Below, piece after piece: positions 17,606-26,704 of a stretch of DNA of 64,000 nt. Where the stretch lies: assembly GCF_023100945.1 (NCBI RefSeq), contig NZ_CP064689.1:2648001-2712000 (forward strand), written 5' to 3'. Both the position numbers and the translations under genes were made by a program. The notes beneath the pieces are model-generated. The model was not told the DNA's origin. It made no database searches and worked only from the letters and a program-made list of their open reading frames with translations. Source of the stretch: Bradyrhizobium sp. 200. GTDB lineage: Bacteria > Pseudomonadota > Alphaproteobacteria > Rhizobiales > Xanthobacteraceae. The first letter of the stretch is position 1. The number at the start of each line of letters is the position of its first letter.

Positions 17606-18042
17606 TCTTTAGTCCCCGGCCACGGGCCGTTCTCTTGATGCGGGCTTCGACGCGTGCGGTCTTAGCCCTTCCTGTCCGAGCATGTTCCCCGGGAACACGG
17701 TTCCCGCCATCCTGATCATGCTCCGAAGCGATCCGCGAGACCGCGAATCACGCCCGAGATCAGCCTTATTCCTTAATTCCCCGCGGCGAGCGCCGCCGTC
17801 CGGTTAATTAATAGACCAAGAATCGCTTGAGCCAAAACGACTTCTGAGCGCCCCAAGGCGCGTCGGCTGGTGCTGGTTAACGCAGTTTTCGTGGCGAAAA
17901 TGCGCTCGTTTTGTCGCTGTCGGCGGGTATTGGCCGATGTCGACAGCGGGAGGGCGCGATTTTAACCAGCCGTTAACCATACACCGGGCAAATTCTGCCT
18001 ACCTCGCGGCGACTGCCAGAGGTTAACGGGGAGCCGTTCGCG
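17606..18042. other. 437-bp divergent intergenic region between fliO and flgB
   Basis: No open frame of note. The region holds a perfect CtrA-like box near its right end, a GTTCCC-CGGGAAC palindrome around 17690, and AT-rich TTAATTAATAG near 17807. It probably contains both the fliO-fliP and flgB promoters. Confidence 0.6.
17962..17977 (+). promoter_or_regulatory. CtrA-like box, TTAA-N7-TTAAC
   Basis: TTAA-CCAGCCG-TTAAC matches the full CtrA consensus including the trailing C. It lies 66 bases before the flgB ATG, a typical place for a class II flagellar promoter in alphaproteobacteria. Regulation by CtrA is an inference from the motif. Confidence 0.7.
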
Positions 18043-18453
18043 ATGGCCATCAACGACCTTCCGATCCTGTCGGCGCTGCGCACCAAGATGCAGTGGCACC
18101 AGGAACGCCAGCGCGTGCTCGCCGAAAACGTATCCAACGCCAACACCCCGAATTTCAGGCCGAGCGACCTGGTCGAGCCGAAGTTCGACAACAAGGGCGC
18201 GAACGTCGGCGGCGGGATGGGCTCGCTCTCCATGATGCGCACCAGCGCCACCCATATGAGCGTCTCCGGCGGCGGGCCGAGCTTCAGGGGCGATGGCGGC
18301 AAGAGCGGCTTCCTGACCAAGCCTGCCGGCAATTCGGTCAATCTGGAAGACCAGATGCTGAAGGTCTCGGCCAATCAGATGGACTATGCGGCCGCCACTT
18401 CGCTCTACACCCGCAGCCTCGGCCTGCTCAAAACCGCCATCGGAAAACGCTGA
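18043..18453 (+). CDS. flgB: Flagellar basal-body rod protein FlgB
   Basis: 136 residues with the rod-protein N-terminal pattern MAINDLPILSALRTKMQWHQERQRVLAENVSNANTPNF, in which ENVSNANTPNF is the FlgB/FlgC signature, and a C-terminal amphipathic helix ending in YTRSLGLLKTAIGKR. FlgB is the proximal rod subunit. A ribosome site (CGGGGAG) precedes the ATG. It heads the operon flgB-flgC-fliE-fliQ-fliR-flhB. Confidence 0.95.
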   Translation: MAINDLPILSALRTKMQWHQERQRVLAENVSNANTPNFRPSDLVEPKFDNKGANVGGGMGSLSMMRTSATHMSVSGGGPSFRGDGGKSGFLTKPAGNSVNLEDQMLKVSANQMDYAAATSLYTRSLGLLKTAIGKR

Positions 18454-18479
18454 CGCGCCGCGATTAGGAGAACCGGATC

Positions 18480-18905
18480 ATGGCAGATGATGGAAGCGAT
18501 TTCGCCCGGTCGATGAGCATCGCGACCTCCGGCCTGCGCGCGCAGGCGGGGCGGATGCGGGTGATCTCGGAAAACATCGCCAATGCGGAATCCACTTCGC
18601 CGACCGCGGCCGGCGATCCCTATCGCCGCAAGGTGCCGACATTTTCGTCGGCGCTCGACCGCACGCTGGACGCGCGGGTGGTGACGCTCGGCAAGGTCAG
18701 GACCGACCAGTCGGCGTTTCGCGTCAAGCATGAGCCGAGCAATCCGGCGGCGGATGCGGCCGGCAACGTCAAATATCCGAACGTCAATCCGCTGGTCGAA
18801 ATGACCGACATGCGCGAGGCGCAGCGGTCCTATGAAGCCAACCTCAACATCATCAGCGCCACGCGCCGCATGATTCAACGCACGCTCGACATCCTCAAGG
18901 CCTGA
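18480..18905 (+). CDS. flgC: Flagellar basal-body rod protein FlgC
   Basis: 141 residues. The N-terminal signature is SMSIATSGLRAQAGRMRVISENIANAEST and the C-terminal half ends in a helix with EAQRSYEANLNIISATRRMIQRTLDILKA, both typical of FlgC. It forms the proximal rod with FlgB, FlgF and FliE. Preceded by AGGAG and separated from flgB by 26 bases. Confidence 0.95.
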   Translation: MADDGSDFARSMSIATSGLRAQAGRMRVISENIANAESTSPTAAGDPYRRKVPTFSSALDRTLDARVVTLGKVRTDQSAFRVKHEPSNPAADAAGNVKYPNVNPLVEMTDMREAQRSYEANLNIISATRRMIQRTLDILKA

Positions 18906-18922
18906 AACAGGAAACGTAGAAA

Positions 18923-19234
18923 ATGGCTTCACCGACCGTTGCAGCAAATGCCTACGCCGCGCTTTCGCGCATCATGGAATCCGGCGGCGCCGAGAAGGGC
19001 GGCCAGTCGACCGGCGGCCCGTCCTTCAGCGCGCTGCTCAAGGACGCGGTGGGAAGCGTGCTGGATGCCGGCAAGAAATCCGACGCCCAGGCCATGGCGA
19101 TGACTTCGGGCAAGGCCAACGTCATGGACGTGGTGACCGCGGTCGCGGAGACCGACGTCGCGGTCTCGACGCTGGTGTCGGTGCGCGACCGGGTGATCCA
19201 GTCCTACGAAGACATCATGAAGATGCCGATCTGA
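18923..19234 (+). CDS. fliE: Flagellar hook-basal body protein FliE
   Basis: 103 residues, the usual FliE size. The C-terminal region has the conserved pattern VMDVVTAVAETDVAVSTLVSVRDRVIQSYEDIMKMPI. FliE connects the MS ring to the rod and is a substrate of the export gate. It follows flgC after 17 bases. The space to fliQ is longer than the other gaps and holds a hairpin repeat. Confidence 0.95.
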   Translation: MASPTVAANAYAALSRIMESGGAEKGGQSTGGPSFSALLKDAVGSVLDAGKKSDAQAMAMTSGKANVMDVVTAVAETDVAVSTLVSVRDRVIQSYEDIMKMPI

Positions 19235-19239
19235 GGAGG

Positions 19240-19322
19240 GCGAATGGCGAACAGGGAATGGCGAGTAGGGAAAATATGACCGCATTGCCTAGCCCACTCG
19301 CTATTCGCCACTCGCCATTCGC
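19240..19322. repeat. Long inverted repeat between fliE and fliQ
   Basis: The left arm (19240-19270) begins GCGAATGGCGA and the right arm (19293-19322) ends CTCGCCATTCGC; they pair over most of 30 bases. It is built from short units such as GCGAATGGC and GGCGAGTAG, a pattern typical of dispersed Bradyrhizobium repeats. It could attenuate or stabilise the operon transcript. Confidence 0.7.
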
Positions 19323-19364
19323 GTGCCTCGGAATGACAGAACAAGTGAAACTGAGAGAGCTGAA

Positions 19365-19628
19365 ATGACCGGTGCTGAAACCCTCGACGTGGCGCGGGAT
19401 GCGATCTGGACCATCGTGGTGGTGTCGTCGCCCTTGATGGTGATCGGGCTCGTGGTCGGCGTCGTGGTCTCGCTGTTCCAGGCGCTGACCCAGATCCAGG
19501 AACAGACGCTGATCTTCGTGCCGAAGATCCTCGCGATCTTCGTCACGCTGTTGCTGGCCTTGCCGTTCATGGCGGATTCAATGCACAGTCACATGATGCG
19601 GATATCGTCGCGAATCATAGGCGGTTGA
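19365..19628 (+). CDS. fliQ: Flagellar export gate protein FliQ
   Basis: 87 residues from the ATG at 19365; the longer frame from 19323 adds 14 residues that are not FliQ-like. Two membrane segments (about 17-40 and 52-72) and the conserved LVVGVVVSLFQALTQIQEQTL motif identify FliQ. Its length equals the family standard. It is an inner-membrane component of the flagellar export gate with FliP and FliR. Confidence 0.95.
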   Translation: MTGAETLDVARDAIWTIVVVSSPLMVIGLVVGVVVSLFQALTQIQEQTLIFVPKILAIFVTLLLALPFMADSMHSHMMRISSRIIGG

Positions 19629-19642
19629 TGCATTGTGAATGA

Positions 19643-20413
19643 ATGCGCGTCGACATTTCGCTGCTGCCGGCCCTTGCCGCCACCTTCATGCTGGTGTTCG
19701 CCCGCGTGGGAGCGATGGTGATGCTGTTGCCGGGATTTGGCGAGAGCAATATCCCGGTGCGCATCAAGCTCGGGATCGCGCTGCTCCTGACGCTGATCAT
19801 CCTGCCGCTGCACCGCAACGCCTATCAGGTCGATCTGACGTCGATGTCCTCGCTCGGCGTATTGATGGTGCACGAGATCGTTATCGGCATCGTGCTCGGC
19901 GCCACCGCGCGCGTCACGCTGTCGGCGCTGGCGGTCGCGGGTTCGGTAATCGCCCAGCAGCTCGGCCTCGGCTTCGTCACCGCCGTCGATCCGACCCAAG
20001 GCCAGCAGGGCTTGCTAATCGGCAACTTCCTTACCATCCTCGGCATGACGCTGCTGTTCGCCACCGACAGCCATCATCTCGTCATCGCGGCGCTGAACGA
20101 GAGCTATCGTATTTTTTCGCCCGGCGAGTTGATGCCGAGCGGCGACGTCGCCGCGCTGGCGACGCGCGCGTTTGCCACCGCCTTCAAGATCGGCATGCAG
20201 CTTTCGGCACCGTTTCTGGTGTTCGGCCTCGTCTTCAATATCGGGCTTGGCGTGCTGGCGCGGCTGATGCCGGCGATGCAGGTCTATTTCGTCGGCGTGC
20301 CGCTGTCGATCATGGTCGGCTTTTTGATCTTCGGCCTCGTTCTCACCGGAATGATGGCGACCTATCTCAACTACTTCATCGGTGTCATGCACGAGCTGAC
20401 GCCGTTGAAATAA
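19643..20413 (+). CDS. fliR: Flagellar export gate protein FliR
   Basis: 256 residues with about six membrane segments. Conserved FliR features are present: ARVGAMVMLLPGFGESNIPVRIKLGIAL, then VIGIVLGATARVTLSALAVAGSVIAQQLGLGF. FliR completes the FliP5-FliQ4-FliR1 export gate. The ATG at 19643 follows fliQ after 14 bases, and flhB starts 10 bases after its stop. Confidence 0.95.
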   Translation: MRVDISLLPALAATFMLVFARVGAMVMLLPGFGESNIPVRIKLGIALLLTLIILPLHRNAYQVDLTSMSSLGVLMVHEIVIGIVLGATARVTLSALAVAGSVIAQQLGLGFVTAVDPTQGQQGLLIGNFLTILGMTLLFATDSHHLVIAALNESYRIFSPGELMPSGDVAALATRAFATAFKIGMQLSAPFLVFGLVFNIGLGVLARLMPAMQVYFVGVPLSIMVGFLIFGLVLTGMMATYLNYFIGVMHELTPLK

Positions 20414-20423
20414 GGACGCCGCG

Positions 20424-21497
20424 ATGGCCGACGATACCGACGACAAAACAGAAGACCCTACGCAAAAACGTCTCGACGATGCGCTTGAAAAAGGGGACGT
20501 CGCCAAGAGCCAGGAGGTCAACACCTGGTTCATCATCGCGGGCGGCACGCTGATATTGTCGACCTTCTCGGGCTCGATCGGCGGCGGCATCCTGACGCCG
20601 CTGCGCAACCTGATCGCCAATGCGGGCCAGCTTCGTACCGACGGCGCAGCGCTGCTCGCGCTCGGCAACACGCTGAGCTATGCCGTGCTCGGCGCGATCG
20701 GCGTGCCGCTTTTGATGCTGGCACTCGCCGCGATCGCCGGCAACATGATCCAGCACCGGCTGGTTTGGTCGTCGGAATCGCTGAAACCGAAGTTCAACAA
20801 GATCTCGCCCGGCGCCGGACTGAAACGCATCTTCGGCAAGCAGGCGATAGCGAACTTCCTCAAGGGCCTGTTCAAGCTGATCGCGCTCGGCGCCGTCATG
20901 ATGGCGGTGCTGTGGCCCGAGCGCCATCGCCTGGAATCGTTCATGATGTTCGATCCTTCGGCGATCCTCGGCGTCACCACCAACCTGACGGTGCAGTTGA
21001 TGGGCGCGGTGGTGGCGATGCTGGCCGCGGTCGCGATCGCCGATTACTTCTTCCAGTACCGGCAGTGGTTCGAGCGCCAGAAGATGTCGCTGCAGGAGAT
21101 CAAGGACGAGTTCAAGCAGTCCGAAGGCGACCCCCACATCAAGGCCAAGATCCGGCAGTTGCGCCAGCAGCGCATGAAGAAGCGCATGATGGCCGCCGTG
21201 CCCAATGCCAGTGTGATCATCACCAACCCGACCCACTATTCAATAGCGCTGTCCTATGATCGCGGCATGTCGGCGCCGGTCTGCGTCGCCAAGGGCGTCG
21301 ACAACATCGCGCTCAAGATCAGGGAAATCGCCAAGAAGCATGACATTCCCATTGTGGAAAACGTGCCGCTGGCGCGCGCGCTCCATGCCACCGTCGATAT
21401 CGACGAGGAGATCCCGGTCGAGCACTATCACGCGGTCGCCGAGATTATCGGCTATGTTATGCGCCTGAAGAGCGGCCTTTCCACCCGCCGGATGTAA
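20424..21497 (+). CDS. flhB: Flagellar export switch protein FlhB
   Basis: 357 residues. The start has the characteristic DDKTEDPTQKRLDDALEKGDVAKSQEV, four membrane segments follow, and the C-terminal cytoplasmic domain carries the self-cleavage site N268-P-T-H in SVIITNPTHYSIALSY. Autocleavage between N268 and P269 switches export from rod/hook to filament substrates. Last gene of the flgB operon proper; cckA follows 146 bases later. Confidence 0.95.
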   Translation: MADDTDDKTEDPTQKRLDDALEKGDVAKSQEVNTWFIIAGGTLILSTFSGSIGGGILTPLRNLIANAGQLRTDGAALLALGNTLSYAVLGAIGVPLLMLALAAIAGNMIQHRLVWSSESLKPKFNKISPGAGLKRIFGKQAIANFLKGLFKLIALGAVMMAVLWPERHRLESFMMFDPSAILGVTTNLTVQLMGAVVAMLAAVAIADYFFQYRQWFERQKMSLQEIKDEFKQSEGDPHIKAKIRQLRQQRMKKRMMAAVPNASVIITNPTHYSIALSYDRGMSAPVCVAKGVDNIALKIREIAKKHDIPIVENVPLARALHATVDIDEEIPVEHYHAVAEIIGYVMRLKSGLSTRRM

Positions 21498-21643
21498 GGG
21501 AACGGCCAGAAATTGCCTTGAAATGCCTTCAAACTGTCAAATAGCCGCCTGATGGACTTGCGCTTGCGGGCCCGATTCAGGCACTCAGGAGGGGCGCGCG
21601 AACCGGCGCGTTACCTCCATGCCGAAGGGCCGCGCCTCTTCAG

Positions 21644-24202
21644 ATGACCGCCGAAACCCACAGCCATCCGCCCTCCGGGCCGTTAGCAGCCCACGAACCG
21701 GCGCGGCGCAGCGGTAGTATCGTGCTGGTGCTTTTGGTGGCCGCCGGCATCGTTGCGGTCGCGGTGGCGCTGATGACCATCGGCCGGGCGCAGGCCCAGC
21801 CCTATATCCTCGGCGTGCTGGCCCTCCTGGCCATGGTCGGCCTGTTCAATCTGTTCGCCTTTGCCGCCGGCATCATCCGCTTCACTGACCGCGCGACCGA
21901 CGATCCCGTGATGGGCCGCATCGCCGATCATGCCTATGACGGGCTGGCGGTGACCGACCCCAAGGGCCACGTGGTCTATTCCAACGCCGCCTATCTGGCG
22001 CTGACCGGGGCTGCCGGCCCGCAGGACGTGCGGCCGGTGGAGCGCGTTTTCATCGGCAATCCCGATGTCTCGGAGGCCGTGTTCCGCCTACTAAAGGCGG
22101 CCCGCGAAGGCAAAAGGCAGCAGGAGGAGGTCCGTATCGCGGGCTCCGACGGTGCTCAAGGCCGCTGGCTGCGGATGCGGGTTCGTCCGCTCGGCCAAAG
22201 CAAGCGCGAAGCAAAATACGCGGTGTGGTCGATCGCCGACATCACGCGGGACCGCGAGCGCCAGGAAGATGTGTTCCGGGAATTGCAGCACGCGATCGAA
22301 TATCTCGACCATGCGCCATGCGGCTTCTTCTCGGTCAATCGGGCCGGCGACGTCATCTATGTCAACGCCACGCTGGCGAACTGGCTCGATCACGACCTCG
22401 CCGAGATCGGCTCGGGCGGGCTGAAGCTTAGCGATATCGTGTCCGGCGACGGCGCCTCGCTCCTGACCTCGATCGTGGCGGTGCCGGGCGAAGTCAAAAC
22501 CGAAGTGTTCGACATCGACCTGCGCATGCGCGGCGGCAAGACCATGCCGGCGCGGCTCTATCACAAGCTCGCCTTCGGCGCCGACGGCTCGCCGGGTTCG
22601 TCGCGCACGCTCGTGATCAGCCGCACGCGCGACGAGCATTCCGACCCCGAACGCGCCGCCGAAGTCCGCTTCATGCGGTTCTTTGACCATACGCCGATGG
22701 CGATTGCGACGGTGGACCGAGGCGGTACGGTGGTGCGCGCCAATGCCCGCTTCGCCAAGCTCGCGCAGAGCCTCAGCCCGGACGGCGCAGCCGGCAAGTC
22801 GATCTTCCGCGCGGTGAATGCGCGAGATCGAGGTCTGTTGATCGCAGCGATCAACCAGGCGGCCGAAGGGCAGGGCGACATCGCTCCCGTCGAGGCCATG
22901 CTCGACGGCGCCAAGGAGCGCTGGGGGCAGTTCTTTGTCACCGCGGTCGAGGAGGACGAGCGCGATACCGAAGCCGCCATCGTCTATCTGCTGGAGACCA
23001 CCGAGCGGCGCACGCTGGAAAACCAGATCAACCAGTCGCAGAAGATGGACATGGTCGGCCAGCTCGCCGGCGGCATCGCGCACGACTTCAACAACGTGCT
23101 GTCAGCCATCATGATGGCCAACGACTTCCTCCTGAACGCGCACAAGCCGACCGATCCGTCGTTCCAGGACATCATGCAGATCAAGCAGAACGCGACCCGC
23201 GCGGCGACGCTGGTGCGGCAACTGCTCGCGTTCTCGCGCCGCCAGACGTTGCGGCCGCAGGTGCTCGACCTCGGCGACGCGCTTTCCGATCTCACCATGC
23301 TGCTGCGGCGCCTGATCGGCGAGAAGGTCAAGCTCGACCTCGTGCATGGCCGCGACCTCTGGCCGGTCAAGGTCGACGTCTCGCAGTTCGAGCAGGTGGT
23401 CGTCAATCTCGCGGTCAACGCACGCGATGCGATGCCCGATGGCGGCAAGCTGACGGTAAGGACCGCCAACGTGACGGTGGATGAAGCAGCCCAGCTCTCC
23501 CACAAGGGCATGCCGGCCGCGGATTATGTGCGGATCGACATTTCCGATACCGGCACCGGAATTCCCGCCGACATCGTCGACAAGATTTTCGAGCCGTTCT
23601 TCTCGACCAAGGAGGTCGGCAAGGGCACCGGGCTCGGTCTCTCCACGGTGTACGGCATCGTCAAGCAGACCGGCGGCTTTGTCTATGTCGACTCCAGGCC
23701 CGGCGAAGGCACCACGTTCCGCATCTTCCTGCCGCGTCATCGGCCCGAACTGGAAGCGCAGCCGGAAGCGCCGGCAACCAACGGCAAGGAAGCCGCGACC
23801 GAGCCGCCGAAGCCGCGGCCCGACCTGACCGGGCAGGGCACCATCCTGCTGGTGGAAGACGAGGATGGCTTGCGCTCGCTGAATGCGCGCGGCCTTCGTT
23901 CGCGCGGCTACAGCGTGATCGAGGCTTCCAACGGCATCGAGGCGATGGAGGCGCTCGACGAAAAGGACGGCGCGGTCGATCTCGTCGTCTCCGACGTCGT
24001 GATGCCGGAAATGGACGGTCCGACGCTGCTGCGCGAAATGCGCAAGCGCAATCCTAACCTCAAGATCATCTTCGTCTCCGGTTATGCCGAAGAGGCCTTC
24101 GACAAGAGCCTGCCGGAGAACGAGCAGTTCGCCTTCCTACCGAAGCCGTTCGCGCTCAGCGCGCTGGTCGAGAAGGTGAAGGAGACGATGACGGCTTCGT
24201 GA
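21644..24202 (+). CDS. cckA: Hybrid sensor kinase CckA, cell-cycle regulator
   Basis: 852 residues. Two membrane segments (about 24-46 and 54-80) are followed by PAS modules (about 90-450), a HisKA domain with the family signature GQLAGGIAHDFNNVLSAI (phospho-acceptor His480), a HATPase domain with the G-T-G-L-G-L-S box, and a C-terminal receiver domain with acceptor Asp784 in VVSDVVMPEMDG. The architecture and the HDFNN box are diagnostic of CckA. CckA phosphorylates or dephosphorylates ChpT, which passes phosphate to CtrA and CpdR. Neither chpT nor ctrA is in the window, but CtrA-like boxes are. Its location next to flhB suggests shared transcription or simply synteny. Confidence 0.9.
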   Translation: MTAETHSHPPSGPLAAHEPARRSGSIVLVLLVAAGIVAVAVALMTIGRAQAQPYILGVLALLAMVGLFNLFAFAAGIIRFTDRATDDPVMGRIADHAYDGLAVTDPKGHVVYSNAAYLALTGAAGPQDVRPVERVFIGNPDVSEAVFRLLKAAREGKRQQEEVRIAGSDGAQGRWLRMRVRPLGQSKREAKYAVWSIADITRDRERQEDVFRELQHAIEYLDHAPCGFFSVNRAGDVIYVNATLANWLDHDLAEIGSGGLKLSDIVSGDGASLLTSIVAVPGEVKTEVFDIDLRMRGGKTMPARLYHKLAFGADGSPGSSRTLVISRTRDEHSDPERAAEVRFMRFFDHTPMAIATVDRGGTVVRANARFAKLAQSLSPDGAAGKSIFRAVNARDRGLLIAAINQAAEGQGDIAPVEAMLDGAKERWGQFFVTAVEEDERDTEAAIVYLLETTERRTLENQINQSQKMDMVGQLAGGIAHDFNNVLSAIMMANDFLLNAHKPTDPSFQDIMQIKQNATRAATLVRQLLAFSRRQTLRPQVLDLGDALSDLTMLLRRLIGEKVKLDLVHGRDLWPVKVDVSQFEQVVVNLAVNARDAMPDGGKLTVRTANVTVDEAAQLSHKGMPAADYVRIDISDTGTGIPADIVDKIFEPFFSTKEVGKGTGLGLSTVYGIVKQTGGFVYVDSRPGEGTTFRIFLPRHRPELEAQPEAPATNGKEAATEPPKPRPDLTGQGTILLVEDEDGLRSLNARGLRSRGYSVIEASNGIEAMEALDEKDGAVDLVVSDVVMPEMDGPTLLREMRKRNPNLKIIFVSGYAEEAFDKSLPENEQFAFLPKPFALSALVEKVKETMTAS

Positions 24203-24308
24203 GATCGGCCTGTCAGTTCCGCCCGGATGAAATGTTTCAACACGCCGGAGTCATCGCCATTTCAAAGGTGAGTTCTCCCGGCTGCACGAGCTGACATGCC
24301 GGCCACTA

Positions 24309-24329
24309 AACCATTGATTAATGATGGTT
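24309..24329. promoter_or_regulatory. Short palindrome before the Tim44-like gene
   Basis: AACCAT (24309-24314) and ATGGTT (24324-24329) flank an AT-rich centre containing ATTAAT. It lies about 130 bases upstream of the gene at 24457 and could be an operator. Nothing else supports this. Confidence 0.3.
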
Positions 24330-24456
24330 CGCGGCCAAATCGTCACATCCCCGCGACTGAGGGCCGCAGCCGTGCGTCCCTATGGCGGCTTCACTTTTGG
24401 ACGGTCCTGCCCATCTTAGGGGCACTTCTCCAATGTCGGGGAATGAGGAAAAAGAC

Positions 24457-25446
24457 ATGAATTTCACGCAGACTGCGCGCGGAATTATACGGACCATCGC
24501 GATCGTTATGTCGGTGGCGGTTCCGTTGGCGATCACGATCTCGGCGGCTGACGCCCGCGTCGGCGGTGGCGGCAGCTCCGGTTCGCGCGGATCGCGAACC
24601 TATTCGGCGCCCCCGAGCACGACCACTGCGCCTGGCGCGGCGCAGCCCATGAATCGTAGCTTTACCCAGCCGGGTACTCCTGGCGTGGGCGCACCGGCGG
24701 CTGCCGGCGCGGCAGCCAAGGGCGGCTTCTTCAACCGGCCCGGAATGATGGGGGGCATGCTTGGCGGTCTCGCCATGGGCTTCCTTGGCGCAGGCCTGTT
24801 CGGCATGCTGACCGGCGGTGGCCTGTTCTCCGGCCTCGGTGGCCTGTCGTCGATTATCGGCCTGCTGCTGCAAATCGCGCTGATCGTTATCGTGGTGCGG
24901 CTGGCGATGTCGTGGTGGCAGCGCCGCCATACGCCGGCCTCCGCCTATGCGACGGGACCTGCTCCAGCCGCCGAAGGGCCCGGTGCCCAGACCAGCTTCC
25001 GCTCCGGACTGAGCGGCTTCGGGCTGGGATCGAGCCAGCCGCCGCTGGAAATTCAGCCGGCTGACTATGAAGCGTTCGAGCGTCTGCTCGGCGAGGTCCA
25101 GGCCGCGTGGTCGAACGAGGACGTCGCCAAACTGCATACGCTGGCGACGCCCGAAATGGTGTCCTACTTCTCCAAGGATCTGGAGGAGAACAAGGCCCGC
25201 AACGACGTCAACAAGGTGACCGACGTCAAGCTGCTGCAGGGCGACCTTGCGGAAGCCTGGCGCGAAGGCGAAACCGATTACGCCAGCGTGGCGATGCGGT
25301 TCTCGCTGGTCGACAAGACCCTGGAGCGCAGCACCGGCCGTGTGGTCGCAGGCAGCGACACGCCGATCGAGGCCACCGAGGTGTGGACCTTCGCCCGGCG
25401 CCGCGGCGCCGACTGGGAACTCTCGGCGATCCAGCAGACGAGCTGA
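24457..25446 (+). CDS. Tim44-like domain protein, membrane-anchored
   Basis: 329 residues from the ATG at 24457 (GAGGAA upstream). An N-terminal signal or membrane segment (about 8-33) is followed by a Gly/Ser/Pro-rich part, two glycine-rich hydrophobic segments (about 95-155: GMMGGMLGGLAMGFLGAGLFGML and IGLLLQIALIVIVVRLAM) and a Tim44-like domain at about 195-329 (FERLLGEVQAAWSNEDVAKLHTLATPEMVSYF). This matches the bacterial Tim44-like (TimA) family of alphaproteobacteria, an inner-membrane protein whose function in bacteria is not established. Single gene with a good terminator. Confidence 0.8.
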   Translation: MNFTQTARGIIRTIAIVMSVAVPLAITISAADARVGGGGSSGSRGSRTYSAPPSTTTAPGAAQPMNRSFTQPGTPGVGAPAAAGAAAKGGFFNRPGMMGGMLGGLAMGFLGAGLFGMLTGGGLFSGLGGLSSIIGLLLQIALIVIVVRLAMSWWQRRHTPASAYATGPAPAAEGPGAQTSFRSGLSGFGLGSSQPPLEIQPADYEAFERLLGEVQAAWSNEDVAKLHTLATPEMVSYFSKDLEENKARNDVNKVTDVKLLQGDLAEAWREGETDYASVAMRFSLVDKTLERSTGRVVAGSDTPIEATEVWTFARRRGADWELSAIQQTS

Positions 25447-25466
25447 TCGCCCATACATGACGACGA

Positions 25467-25498
25467 AGGCGCTGCGGTTTGTTCCGCGGCGCCTTTTT
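25467..25498 (+). terminator. Rho-independent terminator after the Tim44-like gene
   Basis: AGGCGCTGCGG (25467-25477) pairs with CCGCGGCGCCT (25484-25494) around a short TTTGTT loop, followed by a run of T. Confidence 0.8.
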
Positions 25499-25550
25499 CT
25501 TTGTCTTGGGTAACGTGTCCGGACGCGGCGCAGCGTTCTTGACGCTGCAC

Positions 25551-25592
25551 CGCAGAGCCGGGACCTCGTGAGCTAAGGGGCCCGGCTCTGCG
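25551..25592. repeat. Inverted repeat, dispersed rhizobial type
   Basis: CGCAGAGCCGGG (25551-25562) pairs perfectly with CCCGGCTCTGCG (25581-25592). The flanking GACGCTGCACCG and CGCGCCGCTTCCGGGACACGA text is also typical of the dispersed repeats of Bradyrhizobium (recalled, not searched). Confidence 0.65.
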
Positions 25593-25732
25593 TCGCGTCA
25601 CTCCGTGCCGCGCCGCTTCCGGGACACGATAAGGGGTCCCATGCCTCATTCATTTCACGATGCTGGCGCCGGAATAATGGCTGTCGCAGTGGGTTGATGA
25701 CAGCGAACCAAAAAACCACAGGGAGAAATCAG

Positions 25733-26410
25733 ATGAAGAATTTTTCCAGGATCGTCGCACCGGCCTGCATGGTGGTTGCCGTCATGTCGGTCACTGCTGC
25801 GCCCGCGCAGGCGCAATCCGCCGACACCAGCTTCTTCCTGACCGGCAACGGCATCGGCAATGGCGGCAATCTCGGCGGGCTCGCCGGCGCCGACAATCAC
25901 TGCCAGACATTGGCGCAGGCGGCCGGCGCGGGCGGCAAGACCTGGCGCGCCTATCTCTCGACGCAACCCGCCGACGGCGCACCCGCCGTGAACGCACGCG
26001 ACCGCATCGGCAAGGGGCCATGGAAGAATGCCAAGGATGCCGTGGTCGCCAAGGACGCCGCCGAGTTGCACGGCGCCAACGGTCTCACCAAGCAGACCGC
26101 GCTCAGCGAGAAGGGCGAGGTCATCAACGGCCGCGGCGATACGCCCAATCGCCACGACGTGCTGACCGGATCGCAGCCGGATGGCACTGCGTTTGCGGCC
26201 GGCGAGGATCGCACCTGCAAGAACTGGACGAGCTCGACGCAGGGCGCGGCGATGGTCGGACATTCCGATCGCATCGGCCTGCGCGACGATGATGCCTCGA
26301 AGTCCTGGAATTCCTCGCATCCCTCGCGCGGTCCGGACGGCGGCTGCTCGCAGGCCGACCTGAAGAGCACCGGCGGCGACGGACTGTTCTATTGCTTCGC
26401 GGTGAACTGA
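25733..26410 (+). CDS. Secreted lectin-like protein
   Basis: 225 residues from the ATG at 25733 (GGGAGA upstream). A signal peptide (about 1-27, APAQAQ) is followed by a domain with SFFLTGNGIGNGGNLGGLAGADNHCQTLAQAAGAGGKTWRAYLSTQ, and later TCKNWTSST, GHSDRIGL, WNSSH, GCSQADL and LFYCFAVN. This is the lectin/endostatin-like fold annotated as lectin in many Bradyrhizobium genomes. Four cysteines in the mature domain can form two disulfides. The bound ligand is not known. Confidence 0.75.
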   Translation: MKNFSRIVAPACMVVAVMSVTAAPAQAQSADTSFFLTGNGIGNGGNLGGLAGADNHCQTLAQAAGAGGKTWRAYLSTQPADGAPAVNARDRIGKGPWKNAKDAVVAKDAAELHGANGLTKQTALSEKGEVINGRGDTPNRHDVLTGSQPDGTAFAAGEDRTCKNWTSSTQGAAMVGHSDRIGLRDDDASKSWNSSHPSRGPDGGCSQADLKSTGGDGLFYCFAVN

Positions 26411-26440
26411 CGACCGGAGGTGGATTGCAGTAGCCCGGGT

Positions 26441-26481
26441 GACGCTGCGCCTCCCTCATGGTGAGGAGGGCGCAGCGCGTC
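26441..26481. repeat. Inverted repeat, dispersed rhizobial type
   Basis: GACGCTGCGC-CTCCCTC and GAGGAGGGCGCAGCGCGTC form a hairpin around CATGGT. The same kind of element is widespread in Bradyrhizobium (recalled). A second hairpin, GCCCCCGGA (26554-26562) with TCCGGGGGC (26572-26580), follows. Confidence 0.6.
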
Positions 26482-26676
26482 TCGAACCAGCACCTATTGC
26501 GCTCCCGTCGCGCCGCGCTGCAGCACCTGGGGTTACCTAAACAACCGTCCCGTGCCCCCGGACACAGGCATTCCGGGGGCTGCGAACCCGGCCCCATTCT
26601 ACTTTGCATGGGGTTGTTTTCGATATTTTGTATCGGAGGTGTGCGGTATAGCGGCGATCAGATGCCGATGCACAGG

Positions 26677-26704
26677 AAGGCCGCCGTCAGGCGGCCTTTT
26701 TCTT
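26677..26704 (+). terminator. Terminator overlapping the stop codon of the DUF3606 gene
   Basis: AAGGCCGCC (26677-26685) pairs with GGCGGCCTT (26690-26698) around GTCA, followed by a T-run on the plus strand. The loop TCA is the complement of the TGA stop of the minus-strand gene, so the hairpin also encodes its last codons. Confidence 0.75.

Noticed and set aside
22091..23083. 330-residue minus-strand frame inside cckA
   Set aside because: Antisense shadow over a strongly conserved kinase region.
24309..24329. CtrA site before the Tim44-like gene
   Set aside because: The AT-rich centre lacks the TTAA-N7-TTAA spacing; kept only as a weak palindrome.
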